Positions 1 to 10,174 are shown, numbered from the stretch's first letter. The stretch: DNA of 64,000 nucleotides from Pedomonas mirosovicensis (GCF_022569295.1 NZ_JAKFIA010000001.1:2648501-2712500), one strand, 5' to 3'. The notes: generated from the letters alone by a model not told the origin. Program-made: numbers and translations.

Positions 1-629
1 TCGTCGCGAAAATAGAGCATCGGATGCGAAATTTGGTGAAATTCGAAATGTTCGAACAGCTCAGATTGGTGGAGCAGTACGACAAAATCCTCTGGCGGTT
101 TGGCGCCGTTCCGTGGCTTGATGGTGTAGATAGAATCGGACAAGTTTCCCCCCCATTTCTCGGTCTTTATATCAGCTCGGCAAGAACGGGGGAACCGACT
201 TTCAGTGCATAGTCGCAACGAAAGTTATCTCTCCTGGGTATGAGGAACAATTATCGGGCCGGCCTGGAGGCGCGCGACGGACTAGCAAAGGAGACTGTCC
301 GCAGCTGGAAGCAGAAAAATCGGGGCTGAATGTCTATTACTGGTCGGCAGCTGTCTTAGCTAAGATCCGCCTAGAAAGGGCAACTATCCGACTCTCTTGG
401 CCTGAAAGCTGCCTATCCGTTTTCGGCCAAAAGCCGAGGAACCACCGGACCGCAGCGCGCCCAAATCGGACATCCTCCTAGATTTTCGGGAATGCTCGAA
501 CGTGCATCAGTTGATCGGGATATCCGTTGGTGGCCATTGCCAACGGGAGCCATCATGCACCAGATCAAACCAGGCTATAAGCTGGTTAAGAATTGATATT
601 TACGTTTTCCTCCCGGTTCGTTGTTGCCG
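1..629. other. Gene-poor left edge, no confident gene
   Basis: This stretch has visibly lower GC than the rest of the window and no open frame with a recognisable family. A 62-codon plus-strand frame (24-212) and a 29-codon frame (240-329) have no family signature and no good ribosome binding site. It may be decayed accessory DNA, but no transposase motif or terminal repeat was seen. It lies downstream of the sulfate permease gene, which ends at 630. Confidence 0.5.
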
Positions 630-2378
630 CTACATCGGCCACACGGCAGGAATGACGGCCAGGGCGGTGGCAGCCGTGAGCACGGCAAGCGGCAGTCCGA
701 GCTTGCCGAAGTCGGTAAAGCGGTAGCGCCCCGGCCCCATAATGATGGTATTGTTCTGGTGCCCGAAGGGGGTGAGGAAGTCGGTCGAGGCTCCCACCGC
801 CACGGCCATCAGGAACGCCTCCGGCCGCAGGCTCGCGCCCTCCGCCACGCTCAGCGCGATGGGGGCCATGAGGATGACCGTCGCCGGGTTGTTCAGCACC
901 GGCGTGATGGCCATGGAGGCGAAGAGCACACCCGCCAGCAGCGCATATGGCCCGGCATCGCCCGCCAGCCCCAGCACCCGGTGGGCGATCAGGTCGGCCG
1001 TGCCCGAGGTTTGCAGCGCAGTGCCGATAGGGATCATCGCGCCGAGTAAAACGATCACCGACCAGTCGATCTGTGCCGGTGCCTCGCTCGCGCGGATGAC
1101 CCGGGCCAGCGCCAGGCCAACAACGCACAGCACGAAGGCGATGGCCGTCGGCACGATGTCTGCCGCCGCCAGCACGATCGCCCCGGCAAACAGCAGGATC
1201 GGCAGCGCCTGCCGCGTGGCCGACAGCTGAAGGCGGCGCGGCGCGAGCGGCAGGCAGCCGAGATATTTCACCGCGTCGTGCATGGCCTGCGGCTCGCCCT
1301 GCAGCAGGAGCACGTCGCCAACGCCCAGGCTTTCCTCGTGAAAGCGCCCCTCGAAGCGGCGGCCCTGACGCGCGGCGGCGAGCAGGCGGATGCCGAAGCG
1401 CCCCGGCAGGTCGAGCGAGTCCGGGGTGCTGCCCGGCACCAGCGAGCCCGGGGTGACCACGGCCTCCATCATCGCGGTGCCCTGCACCGGCGGCACGCCT
1501 GCCAGCGCCGCCACGCCCGATTGCAGCAGCGCCTCCAGCCGCCGGGTTTCCGCCTCGATGAGCAGAATATCCCCACTGGCCAGCCGCTGCTCCGCCAGCC
1601 GCCCGAACAGGCGCATGCCCTCCCGCACCACGCCGTGGACCTCGATGCCGAAGGCGCGGGCCGCGGCCTCCACTGTCTGTCCCGCGAGCGGAGAGCCGAG
1701 CGCGATCTCGACCTCCGTGACGTAATCCATCACATCGAAGGCGTCGGGCAAGGTCTCCTCCTCCTCGCTTGCCCGGCGGGTGCGGAACCAGCCCACCACG
1801 AGCAGATAGGCCAACCCCACGCCGGCAACCGCCAGCCCCACGGGCGCGAAGTCGAACAGGGAGAACCGCAACCCCGTTTCCTGATACCGGAAGTTGGAAA
1901 TGAGCAGGTTGGGCGGCGTGCCGATAAGGGTGATCATGCCGCCCAGCAGGGTGGCGAAGGAGAGCGGCATGAGCAGGAGGCCGGGAGTGTACCGGAACCG
2001 CCTTGCCGCCGCGAGCGCCAGCGGCAGAACGAGGGTGAGCGCCGCCACATTATTCATGAAGGCCGAAAGCGCCAGCCCGAGCGTGCACAGGAGCGCCATG
2101 TGGTGAAAGGGGCTGGCGGTCAGCGCCGTCATGCGCTGTCCCAGCCGCGCCACCGCGCCGGAACCGGAGACCGCCGCGCTGATGACCAGCACGGCGGCCA
2201 CCGTGATCACCGCCGGATTGCCGAAGCCCGAGAAGGCGTCCTGCGCCGGCACGAGGCCAGCGAGGACGCACAATATCAGGCTGATGACCGCGATCAGATC
2301 GTAACGCCACCGGTCGAGGCTCATTGCAGTGAGCGTGCCGGCTAGGATCAGCAGCAGTAGTCCCTGGCTTGGAATCAT
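630..2378 (-). CDS. SLC13-type anion permease with two RCK_C (TrkA-C) domains, probable sulfate transporter
   Basis: 582 residues. The N-terminal third (about 1-205) and the C-terminal third (about 390-582) are strongly hydrophobic helices of the divalent anion:Na+ symporter/ArsB superfamily; conserved-looking loops include GTPPN (about 152) and the second-half LNNPATV and FGHQNN segments. Between them lie two TrkA-C-like domains (about 215-375), the arrangement seen in bacterial SLC13 relatives and algal SLT sulfate transporters. It is the last gene of the sulfate-uptake cluster, 63 bp after cysA, which makes sulfate or thiosulfate the most likely substrate; that is inference from context. 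The start at 2378 precedes the first membrane helix directly. Homologues with other substrates (citrate, dicarboxylates) exist, so the substrate is not proven. Confidence 0.85.
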   Translation of the reverse strand: MIPSQGLLLLILAGTLTAMSLDRWRYDLIAVISLILCVLAGLVPAQDAFSGFGNPAVITVAAVLVISAAVSGSGAVARLGQRMTALTASPFHHMALLCTLGLALSAFMNNVAALTLVLPLALAAARRFRYTPGLLLMPLSFATLLGGMITLIGTPPNLLISNFRYQETGLRFSLFDFAPVGLAVAGVGLAYLLVVGWFRTRRASEEEETLPDAFDVMDYVTEVEIALGSPLAGQTVEAAARAFGIEVHGVVREGMRLFGRLAEQRLASGDILLIEAETRRLEALLQSGVAALAGVPPVQGTAMMEAVVTPGSLVPGSTPDSLDLPGRFGIRLLAAARQGRRFEGRFHEESLGVGDVLLLQGEPQAMHDAVKYLGCLPLAPRRLQLSATRQALPILLFAGAIVLAAADIVPTAIAFVLCVVGLALARVIRASEAPAQIDWSVIVLLGAMIPIGTALQTSGTADLIAHRVLGLAGDAGPYALLAGVLFASMAITPVLNNPATVILMAPIALSVAEGASLRPEAFLMAVAVGASTDFLTPFGHQNNTIIMGPGRYRFTDFGKLGLPLAVLTAATALAVIPAVWPM

Positions 2379-2441
2379 GCCCGCAAGGTGCGTCAGGATT
2401 CTGCGTTTTGCGAGTGGCTTTCCGCCGCCGCCGCCGCTTTT

Positions 2442-3563
2442 TCAGGAGACCGCCGCCAGACGCGGCTCAGCCGTGATCCACCCATTGCTCTCGCCCGGTT
2501 CGCCCCCGCGCGGGAACACGCCGTAGCGCCGGGGGCACAGCAGCACGCGCGTGCCCGGGGCGAGCCGCAGGCGGCCGTCCACCGCCGCCTCGGGCAGCTC
2601 CACGCTGAGCGGACCGTGACCGCCCGGAATCTCCACCTCCAGCCGGATGAGGCCCGCCAGACGGCGGCTTGTCCGCACCACGCCGGGTATGGACCGGGCC
2701 CGGTCGTCGCCCAGTTCAAGGTCGTGGGCGCGCACATAAAGGTTGGCCGCCCCTTCGAGGCCGTGGGGGCGGGCGGCGGGCAGGATGGTCTCGTAGCCGT
2801 CCAGCACCACATGGCCATCCCTCACCTCGACGGGCAGCACGTTGACCGCGCCCAGGAAGCCATAGACGAACGGCGTTGCCGGTTCGTTGTAGACCTCGTC
2901 CGGCGTGCCCACCTGCGCGATCTGCCCGTCATGGATGATGACCACCCGGTCCGCCAGCTCCAGCGCCTCCTCCTGATCGTGGGTGACGAACACGGTGGTG
3001 TGGCGGGTCTTGTCGTGCAGGTCGCGCAGCCAGCGGCGCAGGTCCTTGCGCACCTGCGCATCGAGCGCGCCGAAGGGCTCGTCGAGCAGCAGGATGGAGG
3101 GGTCGATGGCCAGCGCCCGGGCCAGCGCCACGCGCTGGCGCTGGCCGCCGGAAAGCTGGGCGGGATACCGGGCATCCAGCCCTTCCAGCTGCACCAGCGT
3201 CAGCAGCTCGCGCACCTTGGCGGCGATTTCCTCCCGCCCGGGGCGCAGGCCGCGCGGGCGCACTCTGAGGCCGAAGGCGATGTTGTCGAACACGGTCATG
3301 TGGCGGAACAGGGCATAGTGCTGGAACACGAAGCCGATGTGCCGCTCCTGCACGGTTTTGGCGAAGGCGTCCTCGCCCCCGAACAGGATGGAGCCGTGGC
3401 TGGGAAACTCCAGCCCGGCGATCAGGCGCAGGAGCGTCGTCTTGCCCGAGCCGGAGGGGCCGAGCAGCGCGATCAGTTCGCCGTCGCGGATGTCGAGGCT
3501 GAGGTCGCGCAGCACCGGGGTGCCGCGAAACGCCTTGCTCAGGTTGCGGATGGTTACGTCCAT
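2442..3563 (-). CDS. cysA: Sulfate/thiosulfate ABC transporter ATP-binding protein CysA
   Basis: 373 residues; the cytoplasmic ATPase of the CysTWA-Sbp importer. The Walker A motif is GPSGSGKTT, the signature is LSGGQRQR, Walker B is [12 protein letters not shown] and the H-loop is FVTHDQEEA. The C-terminal 130 residues form the regulatory TOBE-like domain typical of CysA. I chose the ATG at 3563 (protein begins MDVTIRNL) because AGGAG lies seven bases upstream and because an earlier in-frame ATG at 3596 would overlap cysW. It is translated from the same transcript as cysT and cysW, 10 bp downstream of cysW. Family and operon position both support the assignment strongly. Confidence 0.95.
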   Translation of the reverse strand: MDVTIRNLSKAFRGTPVLRDLSLDIRDGELIALLGPSGSGKTTLLRLIAGLEFPSHGSILFGGEDAFAKTVQERHIGFVFQHYALFRHMTVFDNIAFGLRVRPRGLRPGREEIAAKVRELLTLVQLEGLDARYPAQLSGGQRQRVALARALAIDPSILLLDEPFGALDAQVRKDLRRWLRDLHDKTRHTTVFVTHDQEEALELADRVVIIHDGQIAQVGTPDEVYNEPATPFVYGFLGAVNVLPVEVRDGHVVLDGYETILPAARPHGLEGAANLYVRAHDLELGDDRARSIPGVVRTSRRLAGLIRLEVEIPGGHGPLSVELPEAAVDGRLRLAPGTRVLLCPRRYGVFPRGGEPGESNGWITAEPRLAAVS

Positions 3564-3573
3564 GGCAGCACTC

Positions 3574-4461
3574 CTAGAGGCGGCGGCTGGCGGCAAGCTC
3601 CGCGCCGTGCCGCCATTCGAGCAGGGATTTGAGGCCGAGGGTCAGGAAGGCCAGCAGGGCCAGCAGGCAGGCGACGGCAAAGGCCGCGACGAAGTTGTAT
3701 TCATTGTAGAGAATCTCCACGTGCAGCGGCACGGTGTTGGTGAGCCCCCGGATATGGCCCGACACCACCGAAACCGCGCCGAACTCCCCCATGGCCCGCG
3801 CATTGCACAGCAGCACGCCGTAGAGCAGCCCCCAGCGGATGTTGGGCAGGGTGACATGCCGGAAGGTCTGCCAGCCGCTCGCCCCTAGGGACAGGGCGGC
3901 TTCCTCCTCCTTGGTTCCCTGCTCCTGCATCAAGGGGATCAGTTCGCGGGCGACGAACGGCACGGTGACGAAGATGGTCGCCAGCACGATGCCCGGCACG
4001 GCAAAGACAATCTCGATGCCTCGCCCGGCAAACCACTGGCCGATGACGCTGTGGGTGCCGAACAGGATGACGTAGATCAGCCCCGAGATCACCGGCGAGA
4101 CCGAGAACGGCAGGTCGATGAGGCTGACCAGCAGGCTCTTGCCGCGGAACTCGAACTTGGCGACCGCCCAGGCGACAGCCACGCCGAAAAGGGTGTTGAG
4201 CGGAACGGCGATGGCCGCGACCAGAAGGGTCAGCCGCACCGCGGCAAGGGCATCGGGCTCGTCGAGCGCCGCTAAGAATTCGCCCCAGCCATGACGCAGC
4301 GCCTCGGCGAACACCACGGCCAGCGGCAGGAACAGCAGCAGGGCGAGGAACACGATCGCCGTTGCGATCAGCAGCACCCGGACACCCCGGCGTTCGCCGG
4401 TAGCAGACGCCGCCTGTCGCACGGCGGCTTTCTCAAGGATCACAAGCGTTGCTTCAGCCAT
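3574..4461 (-). CDS. cysW: Sulfate ABC transporter permease CysW
   Basis: 295 residues, six predicted membrane helices, second inner-membrane permease of the sulfate/thiosulfate importer. The BPD_transp_1 fold is recognisable, with the EAA-type cytoplasmic loop ([20 protein letters not shown], about 190-210) that docks on CysA. The start at 4461 (MAEATLV) overlaps the end of cysT by eight bases, which is usual for translational coupling; an ATG two codons upstream at 4467 is equally possible, and a further in-frame ATG at 4518 lies inside cysT. CysW rather than CysT is assigned from gene order and from the [16 protein letters not shown] segment. Confidence 0.94.
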   Translation of the reverse strand: MAEATLVILEKAAVRQAASATGERRGVRVLLIATAIVFLALLLFLPLAVVFAEALRHGWGEFLAALDEPDALAAVRLTLLVAAIAVPLNTLFGVAVAWAVAKFEFRGKSLLVSLIDLPFSVSPVISGLIYVILFGTHSVIGQWFAGRGIEIVFAVPGIVLATIFVTVPFVARELIPLMQEQGTKEEEAALSLGASGWQTFRHVTLPNIRWGLLYGVLLCNARAMGEFGAVSVVSGHIRGLTNTVPLHVEILYNEYNFVAAFAVACLLALLAFLTLGLKSLLEWRHGAELAASRRL

Positions 4462-5314
4462 GACCATGCCTCCGCCGGTTCCATGCTTGCAGCAGGTTGA
4501 TGAACAGCAGCAGCGCAAAGGAGATCAGGAGCATGGCGACCGCCACGGCGGTTGCGCCCTGATAGTCGAACTCCTCCAGCCGAATGACGATGAGCAGCGG
4601 AGCGATCTCCGAAACGTAGGGGATGTTGCCCGCAATGAAGATGACCGAGCCATATTCCCCGACGCCCCGGGCGAGCGCGAGGGCAAAGCCGGTCAGCAGC
4701 GCCGGCAGAACCGTCGGCAGGATCACCCGGCCGATCGTCTGCCAGCGCGACGCGCCCAGCGTGGCCGCCGCCTCCTCCAGCTCCCGGTCCAGCTCCTCCA
4801 GCACCGGCTGGACCGTCCGCACCACGAACGGCAGGCCGATGAACACCAGCGCGACCACGATGCCGAGCGGCGTGTAGGCCACCTTCAGCCCCAGCGGCTC
4901 CAGCAGGCGTCCGATCCAGCCGTTGGGAGCATAGAGAGTCGTCAGCGCAATGCCCGCCACTGCCGTCGGCAGGGCAAAGGGCAGGTCGATGGCCGCATCG
5001 ATAAGTCGCCGCCCGGGGAAGCGGTAGCGCACCAGCACCCAGGCCAGCAGCACGCCCATCACCCCGTTGATTGCGGCCGCGATGAATGCGGTCGCGAAGC
5101 TAAGGCGGAGCGCACCCAGGGTGCGCTCCTCCGTCACGAGATCCCAGAACCCTGCCCAGCCCAGTCCGGCGCTGTGGAAAAAAAGGACGGCCAAGGGCAC
5201 CAGAACGATCATGCCGAGATAGGCCAGTGCCAGCCCCAGCGTGATGCCGAAGCCGGGCAGGATGCTCGGCTCGCGGAACCACGAGGGGCTGTTCGCGGGA
5301 GACAAGGTGGTCAT
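4454..5314 (-). CDS. cysT: Sulfate ABC transporter permease CysT
   Basis: 286 residues with about six membrane helices; the first of the two permeases forming the CysTW channel. The EAA loop reads [21 protein letters not shown] (about 185-205), followed by [19 protein letters not shown], characteristic of CysT/CysU. The reading frame is open far upstream into the porin gene, but the real start is the ATG at 5314 (MTTLSPANS), 11 bases after the porin stop codon. Upstream codons in this frame translate the porin gene out of frame and look random. Ends overlapping cysW. Confidence 0.94.
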   Translation of the reverse strand: MTTLSPANSPSWFREPSILPGFGITLGLALAYLGMIVLVPLAVLFFHSAGLGWAGFWDLVTEERTLGALRLSFATAFIAAAINGVMGVLLAWVLVRYRFPGRRLIDAAIDLPFALPTAVAGIALTTLYAPNGWIGRLLEPLGLKVAYTPLGIVVALVFIGLPFVVRTVQPVLEELDRELEEAAATLGASRWQTIGRVILPTVLPALLTGFALALARGVGEYGSVIFIAGNIPYVSEIAPLLIVIRLEEFDYQGATAVAVAMLLISFALLLFINLLQAWNRRRHGHG

Positions 5315-5325
5315 GGCCGCCTCCC

Positions 5326-6684
5326 TCACCAGTTGACCGCAAGGCGGGTGGCGAAGGCGTCGCCGTCGGTCTCCACGCCCTGGCGCTCGGTGTCGAACCG
5401 CACCCAGTTGAACAGCACCCGCACGTAAGGGTTGGCGTACCAGTTGAGGCCGAGTGTGACGTTCTTCGAGCGCCCGCCACGCACGGCCTCGTCGTCGAGG
5501 TCGAGCCGGCTGTAGCGCGCCGCCAGCTGCCACGCGCCCCAGCCGCCGTCCTTCAGGGAAAAGTTGCGCTTCGGCTCCAGTCGCCCCAGCACGCCGTCCT
5601 TGTAAGGGAGGCGCTCGCCGGTCAGGAACCACCCGGCCGCCACATAGCCGCCGTCGAACGAGACATTGGCGAAGCCGGACGGGCGATTGACCGAGGTGCG
5701 GCCATATTCCCCTTGAAGGAAAAGCGGGCCCGATGCGCCGATGACCTCTCCCCCGAGGAAGGTGTAGCTGTCGGCGGCGATGGCAGCGGTGTCGACGAGG
5801 CGGGCATTGTCCACGCGCACCTCCGGGCGGTCGCCGAAGCGCACGGTTTCGCGCCCGCCCGTATTGCGCCAGAAGCCGGACACGCCAAGATGGATCAGGT
5901 TCCTGTCGGTGTTGACGGGCGTGACGGTGGCCCGGCCGTGGAAGCCGTAGCCTTCATCCGCGCCAGCGGAGCCGGTAACGGCCGTGTTCTCGCCGAATAT
6001 CCCTGCGGTGAGGCTCCAGATGTCCTGTGCATAGCGGGCCGAGACGCCCAGCTTGAAGTCCCCGCCCGCATTGCGGCGGTCGAGGAAGGCTTCCGAAAAG
6101 GAGGCCCGCTCCAGGAACGTCAGGTTGGTAGAAGAGGTCAGCTGGTCGAGCCCGTTGGGTGTCTTGTGCTGACCGGCGGTGATGGTGAGGTGGGGCAACC
6201 CGGCATACTGGATATAGGCATCCTTCACGTCCAGTTCCGAGCCGCTGCTGTCATCCCGGCTGCCGGCGGCGACATCCGCCTCCAGCCGGTAGGCCCAGTC
6301 GGTGAACAGCTTGCCGTCGATGCCGAGGCGCGCCCGGCGCAACTCGGTGCCGTTGTTGAAGTCGCGAGCTCCCCGGCGCACGTCGAAGAAGGCGGTGTCC
6401 AGCTCCACCCGGCCCCGCAGCTTGAGGCTGAAGGCCTTGTCGGCGCTGGTCCATTGCGGCACGGGCGAGAACTTCACCGCCTCCGCCTGCCGCGGCGCGG
6501 GGGCCGCCTTTTCCGCCTTCAGGGTTTCGACCTCGCTCCGCAGAGCCTCGATCTGCCGCTCCAGCGCCTCGATGCGCGGGTCCGGCCCGTTGTCAGCAAA
6601 GGCGGGACTGGCTGCAAACAGCGTCAGGCCGGTGGTCAGCAGCAGCCGCGCGCGCGTCTGTTGTATCATGGCGTTCATTCCCAT
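5326..6684 (-). CDS. OprO/OprP-type outer-membrane porin in the sulfate operon
   Basis: 452 residues. A signal peptide occupies about residues 1-30 (cleavage probably after AFA), then a short coiled coil (about 35-60, heptads in [18 protein letters not shown]), then a beta-rich region ending in an aromatic residue (LAVNW), the C-terminal signature of an outer-membrane barrel. This is the phosphate-selective porin O/P family layout: periplasmic coiled-coil neck plus 16-strand barrel. Its place between the sulfate-binding protein gene (13 bp upstream) and cysT suggests it admits sulfate or another oxyanion into the periplasm. That substrate is inference; OprP itself takes phosphate and OprO polyphosphate. 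Confidence 0.88.
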   Translation of the reverse strand: MGMNAMIQQTRARLLLTTGLTLFAASPAFADNGPDPRIEALERQIEALRSEVETLKAEKAAPAPRQAEAVKFSPVPQWTSADKAFSLKLRGRVELDTAFFDVRRGARDFNNGTELRRARLGIDGKLFTDWAYRLEADVAAGSRDDSSGSELDVKDAYIQYAGLPHLTITAGQHKTPNGLDQLTSSTNLTFLERASFSEAFLDRRNAGGDFKLGVSARYAQDIWSLTAGIFGENTAVTGSAGADEGYGFHGRATVTPVNTDRNLIHLGVSGFWRNTGGRETVRFGDRPEVRVDNARLVDTAAIAADSYTFLGGEVIGASGPLFLQGEYGRTSVNRPSGFANVSFDGGYVAAGWFLTGERLPYKDGVLGRLEPKRNFSLKDGGWGAWQLAARYSRLDLDDEAVRGGRSKNVTLGLNWYANPYVRVLFNWVRFDTERQGVETDGDAFATRLAVNW

Positions 6685-6697
6685 CGCCTCCTGCGCG

Positions 6698-7729
6698 TTA
6701 TTTCGCGGGCCGGTAAATCTGGTCGAACAGGCCGCCGTCGGCGAAGAACCTGGGCTGTACGGTCGCCCAGCCGCCGAAGTCGTCGATCGAGACCAGTTCG
6801 AGCTTCGGGAACCGCTTCAGATCCTTCGGATCGGCCAGCTCCGGCTTGAAGGGGCGATAGAAGTGCCTGGCCGCCAGCTTCTGCCCCTGAGGCGAATAGA
6901 GGAAATCGAGATATTCCTGCGCCGCCTTCAGCGTGCCCTTGGCCTTGGCGTTGCCCGGCACGAGCGCGACCGGCGGCTCGGCCTTGATGGAGAGAGACGG
7001 AGCAATGATCTCGAACTTGTCCGGCCCCAGCTCGTTCAGCGCCAGGAACGCCTCGTTCTCCCACGCCAGCAGCACGTCGCCGATGCCCCGCTGCACGAAG
7101 GTGATGGTGGACCCACGCGCGCCCGTGTCCAGCACCGGCACGTTCTTGAACAGCGCCGTCACATACTGGCGGGCCTTGACCTCATCGCCCTTGTAATGCT
7201 TCAACGCCCAGCCCCAGGCGGCGAGGAAATTCCAGCGCGCTCCGCCCGAGGTCTTGGGGTTGGGCGTAATGACCTGGATGCCCGGCTTTACCAGATCGCC
7301 CCAATCGCGAATGGCCTTAGGGTTATCCTTGCGCACCAGGAACACGATCGTCGACAGATAGGGCGCGCTGTTGTTCGGCAGGCTCTTGCGCCAGTTTACG
7401 GAAATCTTGCCCGTCTTCTGCGCAATGGCGTCGATGTCCGCCTCCAGCGCCAGCGTCACCACATCGGCGGGCAGACCGTCGATCACGGCCCGGGCCTGCT
7501 TGCCCGATCCGCCGTGGGACTGGCGCACGGTTACCGTCTCTCCGGTCTTCTGCTTCCAATGACTGACGAACGCAGCGTTGTATTCGCGGTAGAATTCCCG
7601 CGTCGGATCGTAGGAGACATTGAGCAGGGTCGTGGCGGCACTTGCCGGCCCTGCGCCCAGAATCGAAATAGCCGCCACCGCCGCGTAGATGAGCGCGGAT
7701 CGGCGGGTCGTGTCGCGAGTTATAGCCAT
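6698..7729 (-). CDS. Sulfate-binding periplasmic protein (Sbp/CysP)
   Basis: 343 residues; solute receptor delivering sulfate or thiosulfate to CysTW. The first 30 residues form a signal peptide with twin arginines (TRRSALIY) and a cleavage site near ASA. The mature start [19 protein letters not shown] and the segments [25 protein letters not shown] and [16 protein letters not shown] are diagnostic of the Sbp/CysP family. The start at 7729 has GGAG seven bases upstream; the longer frame to 7813 lacks this. It is the first gene of the sulfate operon and follows a promoter region with an inverted repeat (7761-7790). Confidence 0.95.
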   Translation of the reverse strand: MAITRDTTRRSALIYAAVAAISILGAGPASAATTLLNVSYDPTREFYREYNAAFVSHWKQKTGETVTVRQSHGGSGKQARAVIDGLPADVVTLALEADIDAIAQKTGKISVNWRKSLPNNSAPYLSTIVFLVRKDNPKAIRDWGDLVKPGIQVITPNPKTSGGARWNFLAAWGWALKHYKGDEVKARQYVTALFKNVPVLDTGARGSTITFVQRGIGDVLLAWENEAFLALNELGPDKFEIIAPSLSIKAEPPVALVPGNAKAKGTLKAAQEYLDFLYSPQGQKLAARHFYRPFKPELADPKDLKRFPKLELVSIDDFGGWATVQPRFFADGGLFDQIYRPAK

Positions 7730-7760
7730 TGCCAACTCCGTTGATTGGTTGCGGGCTATA

Positions 7761-7790
7761 TCTCGACTAATTTTACAGAGAATGTCGAGA
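7761..7790. promoter_or_regulatory. Inverted repeat at the sulfate operon promoter
   Basis: TCTCGAC at 7761-7767 and GTCGAGA at 7784-7790 form a perfect 7-bp inverted repeat with a 16-bp A+T-rich spacer. Read on the minus strand the spacer contains TAAAAT, a plausible -10 box, about 45 bp before the sbp start. This is a good candidate operator for the adjacent Rrf2 regulator or for a CysB/Cbl-like activator; the assignment to a protein is inference. Confidence 0.55.
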
Positions 7791-7823
7791 AAGAAAAAGC
7801 CTTCTTCGACCAAGTGAGGCTTT
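7791..7823 (-). terminator. Rho-independent terminator of the Rrf2 gene
   Basis: AAAGCCT (7796-7802) and AGGCTTT (7817-7823) form a stem; read on the minus strand the hairpin is followed by TTTTTCTTTC. It separates the Rrf2 gene from the sulfate operon, implying that the latter has its own promoter. Confidence 0.6.
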
Positions 7824-7868
7824 GCAAGCGAAATGATTGGAAAGGAATCTGCGGGGCCGTGCGGTACC

Positions 7869-8321
7869 CTACGCGATGAGGGCGCGCACCGGGTCGCTGG
7901 TCCGGTTCTCGGCCATCAACGTGTCATAAAGCGTCTTCGTATCAAGCACCTGGGCGGTGGCCGCATAGGCCTCGGCGAACACCCGGCGGATGCCGCACCG
8001 GGTCTCGTCCTCGCAGTCGTCGCAGCGGCGGTAAGCCATGCGGCTCAGGCACGGCAGCGGCGCTTGCGGTCCGTCGACAATCCGCAGGATCTGCCCGAGG
8101 GTGATTTCGCGCGGATCTTTCAGCAGACTGTATCCCCCGCCCCGGCCGCGCCGGCTGTGCACCAGACCCCGGTTCCTGAGATCGAGCAGAATCTGCTCCA
8201 GAAACTTTTTCGGAATGTGCTGCTGCTCCGCAATGTCAGTGATGAGCAGCGCCTCGCCCTCACCTGCCCGTGCCAACTCCAGCAAGGCTCGCAGAGCATA
8301 TTTGGCTTTCTGCGAAATCAT
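7869..8321 (-). CDS. Rrf2-family transcriptional regulator with four cysteines
   Basis: 150 residues. An N-terminal winged helix-turn-helix (about 1-75, [17 protein letters not shown] to [10 protein letters not shown]) is typical of the Rrf2 family (IscR, CymR, NsrR). After it come Cys91, Cys100, Cys103 and Cys109, a cluster that could bind an Fe-S centre, although the spacing differs from E. coli IscR. The start at 8321 begins the canonical MxSxKxxYAL motif; the upstream in-frame ATG at 8384 would add unrelated residues. It lies directly upstream of and on the same strand as the sulfate operon. Control of sulfur assimilation (as for CymR) is likely but inferred. Confidence 0.85.
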   Translation of the reverse strand: MISQKAKYALRALLELARAGEGEALLITDIAEQQHIPKKFLEQILLDLRNRGLVHSRRGRGGGYSLLKDPREITLGQILRIVDGPQAPLPCLSRMAYRRCDDCEDETRCGIRRVFAEAYAATAQVLDTKTLYDTLMAENRTSDPVRALIA

Positions 8322-9041
8322 TGACGTGCTGCTCCTCGGGTCACCGCCGCAGTTACCTGACAATGGGCCGCATCGGCCCAGCATGAACGATCAGCCCCTA
8401 TCCATACATATAAGCCCCCGCCCGGCTTTTGGCGACGCCTACTTTGCCGAGGCAGAGAGCCGCCCACCCATGGGCGTGCTGATTTCAAACCTGTTTCCAA
8501 GCCCGCCCGGTAGGCATTTCCTCGCCAATTCATCCTGCTACCCAAGGAGCAACGGTTCCCTTGGCATTTACTCGTTGCCGGTATGGGCTCTCTGCAATTT
8601 TCAGCCGACACGGAGAGGCTCTTTTGTGTCCCGCTGCCTCGGGCGGCGTTTAGTTACGTCGCGATCCAGCGACCGTTGCAGTGTCTTTGTCAAATGAATG
8701 GCCGCTTGCCTCACCGCCGATCTGAAAGCCGACCATCAACAATCGGCCATCAGGTGTCACGATCCAGGCCGAGCGCCCCACTGCAGATATCTTAAGCCCT
8801 CCTCCCAACCACAGTTGCGCTGACGCAGCCGGTCGCCGCCCCAACCGAACCAACTCACACCTTCCCACCATACCCAAAACCTACCATCGTATCGTGACGA
8901 TAGTCAATAGGTTTTTTGCAATTATCGCAGGCGGTCCCCAAATCCGTCGCCTGTGTGCCCGCCACCACCCTCCCCGGCGTTTTTGCGAACAGCTCTTACT
9001 GTTCCTTTGGTTCCGGCCTCCGGCTCTGCTAGGCTCCGCTC
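8322..9041. other. Intergenic region, no confident gene
   Basis: About 700 bp between the divergent Rrf2 and YbaN-like genes. Plus-strand frames here are not convincing. One minus-strand frame (8650-8871) is noted separately. A perfect 11-bp palindrome ATCGT-G-ACGAT lies at 8893-8903, within the spacer of a minus-strand TTGACT box. Nothing else was recognised. Confidence 0.4.
8650..8871 (-). CDS. Possible small protein, unrecognised
   Basis: 73 codons from an ATG at 8871. The product contains a run that reads like folded protein (WLGGGLKISAVGRSAWIVTP, then GRLLMVGFQIGGEA) rather than the Arg/Pro-rich translations usual for non-coding frames here. Upstream on the minus strand is TTGACT followed by an ATCGT-G-ACGAT palindrome, a possible promoter and operator. 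No family was recognised and no strong ribosome binding site is present; it may be a gene remnant. Confidence 0.2.
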   Translation of the reverse strand: MVGRCELVRLGRRPAASAQLWLGGGLKISAVGRSAWIVTPDGRLLMVGFQIGGEASGHSFDKDTATVAGSRRN

Positions 9042-9392
9042 ATGCGCCGCGTTTACGCCATTCTGGGTTATGCAAGCCTCGTGCTCGCCGTGTTCGGCGC
9101 GATCCTGCCGCTGCTGCCAACGGTGCCGTTCGTCATTCTCGCGGCCTTCTTCTTCGCCAAGGGCAACCCGGCGCTGGAGCGCCGCCTGCTGGAGCACCCC
9201 ACCCTCGGCCCCCACATCATCGCCTGGCGCGAGAAGGGCGCCATCAGCCGCAAGGGCAAGGTCTTTGCGCTCATCACCTTCGCGGGAAGCGCCATCATCG
9301 GCTTCGTCACGCTGCAGCCGCCTGTCGCCTACATCCCCGCGCTTGCCGCCCTCATCGGCGGCACTTGGGTTGCCACCCGCCCCACGGTCTGA
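9042..9392 (+). CDS. YbaN-like DUF454 inner-membrane protein
   Basis: 116 residues, close to the usual DUF454 length. Two hydrophobic segments at the N-terminus (about 5-40, with the family motif GAILPLLPTVPFVILAAFFF) and two near the C-terminus (about 75-110) flank a cytoplasmic loop containing HPTLGPHIIAWREKGAISRKGK, which is typical of the family. The function of DUF454 proteins is not established. It is a single gene, convergent with sodC and separated from it by a hairpin at 9411-9445. Confidence 0.88.
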   Translation: MRRVYAILGYASLVLAVFGAILPLLPTVPFVILAAFFFAKGNPALERRLLEHPTLGPHIIAWREKGAISRKGKVFALITFAGSAIIGFVTLQPPVAYIPALAALIGGTWVATRPTV

Positions 9393-9410
9393 AGCCCGCC
9401 ACAAACAGAA

Positions 9411-9445
9411 AAGGGGCCAGCCACCTCTCCGGCGGCCAGCCCCTT
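9411..9445. terminator. Bidirectional terminator hairpin
   Basis: AAGGGGC (9411-9417) pairs with GCCCCTT (9439-9445), between the convergent DUF454 and sodC genes. Inner bases GGCC can pair further. T-runs are weak, so efficiency is uncertain. Confidence 0.45.
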
Positions 9446-9468
9446 CGTTCAGAACAGCGCCTTGCGGC

Positions 9469-9996
9469 TTACTTCATCTCGACCACGCCGCAGACCAGGC
9501 GGTCGCCCGCGTTGCCCGCCGGGTCGGACTTGTAGTCGTCCGCCTTGGCGTGGAACACCACTGCCGCGCCGTCGGCGTCGAGAATCGCCGGGCCCTGGTC
9601 GGCCTGCAGGCGCACGGCCTTCACCGTCTGCTCGAAGGCGGTCTCCGCCCCCTCGGATTTCACCTCGACGTTCATCAGGTCGCCCACATGCGACCCTTGC
9701 GGGTTCTCGTGGCCATGGGCCTTGTGGTGCGGATTGTAGTGGCCGCCGGCGGAAGTGAACGGCGGCTCGCACTTGCCGGTCTGATGGATATGGAAGGCGT
9801 GCACGCCGGCGGGCAGGCCCTTCACCGTGCCCTTTACCACCACGTCCTCACCCTGCTGGGTCAGTTCGGCATGGCCCACGACCGCGCCTTCACGGTTCCG
9901 CAGGTCCGCCGTGGCGGTTTCGCCCTTGGCCATGGCGCTGGCGCTGCCCAGAACGGCGGCAACCAGGGCGAGCGAAGCAATGGTTCGGGTATGCAT
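9469..9996 (-). CDS. sodC: Periplasmic Cu-Zn superoxide dismutase
   Basis: 175 residues. A signal peptide covers about 1-23 (cleavage after AMA). The dismutase motifs are complete: copper ligands in HAFHIHQTG, the metal-bridging and zinc region GGHYNPHHKAHG with GDLMN, and the C-terminal GDRLVCGVVEM with its disulfide cysteine and the substrate-guiding region. It converts periplasmic superoxide to peroxide and oxygen. It stands alone, convergent with the DUF454 gene; no oxidative-stress operator was recognised upstream. Confidence 0.95.
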   Translation of the reverse strand: MHTRTIASLALVAAVLGSASAMAKGETATADLRNREGAVVGHAELTQQGEDVVVKGTVKGLPAGVHAFHIHQTGKCEPPFTSAGGHYNPHHKAHGHENPQGSHVGDLMNVEVKSEGAETAFEQTVKAVRLQADQGPAILDADGAAVVFHAKADDYKSDPAGNAGDRLVCGVVEMK

Positions 9997-10174
9997 GGCA
10001 AGTCTCCCTTTTCAATGGCGCAGAGTGCGATCCTGTAATGAACTTGTTCGTTGATTGCATAGTTCAACGGGCATTGTATTGCCACCCGAGAGGAGGAACA
10101 GGCATAACCGCCCTCTCCCAAGGGCTTCACACCATGCGGGGCCGCCCCTTCCCCGCCAGCGACATGGATTTGAC

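Noticed and set aside
24..212. 62-codon frame near the left edge
   Set aside because: No recognisable family or ribosome binding site in low-GC sequence; may be remnant DNA.
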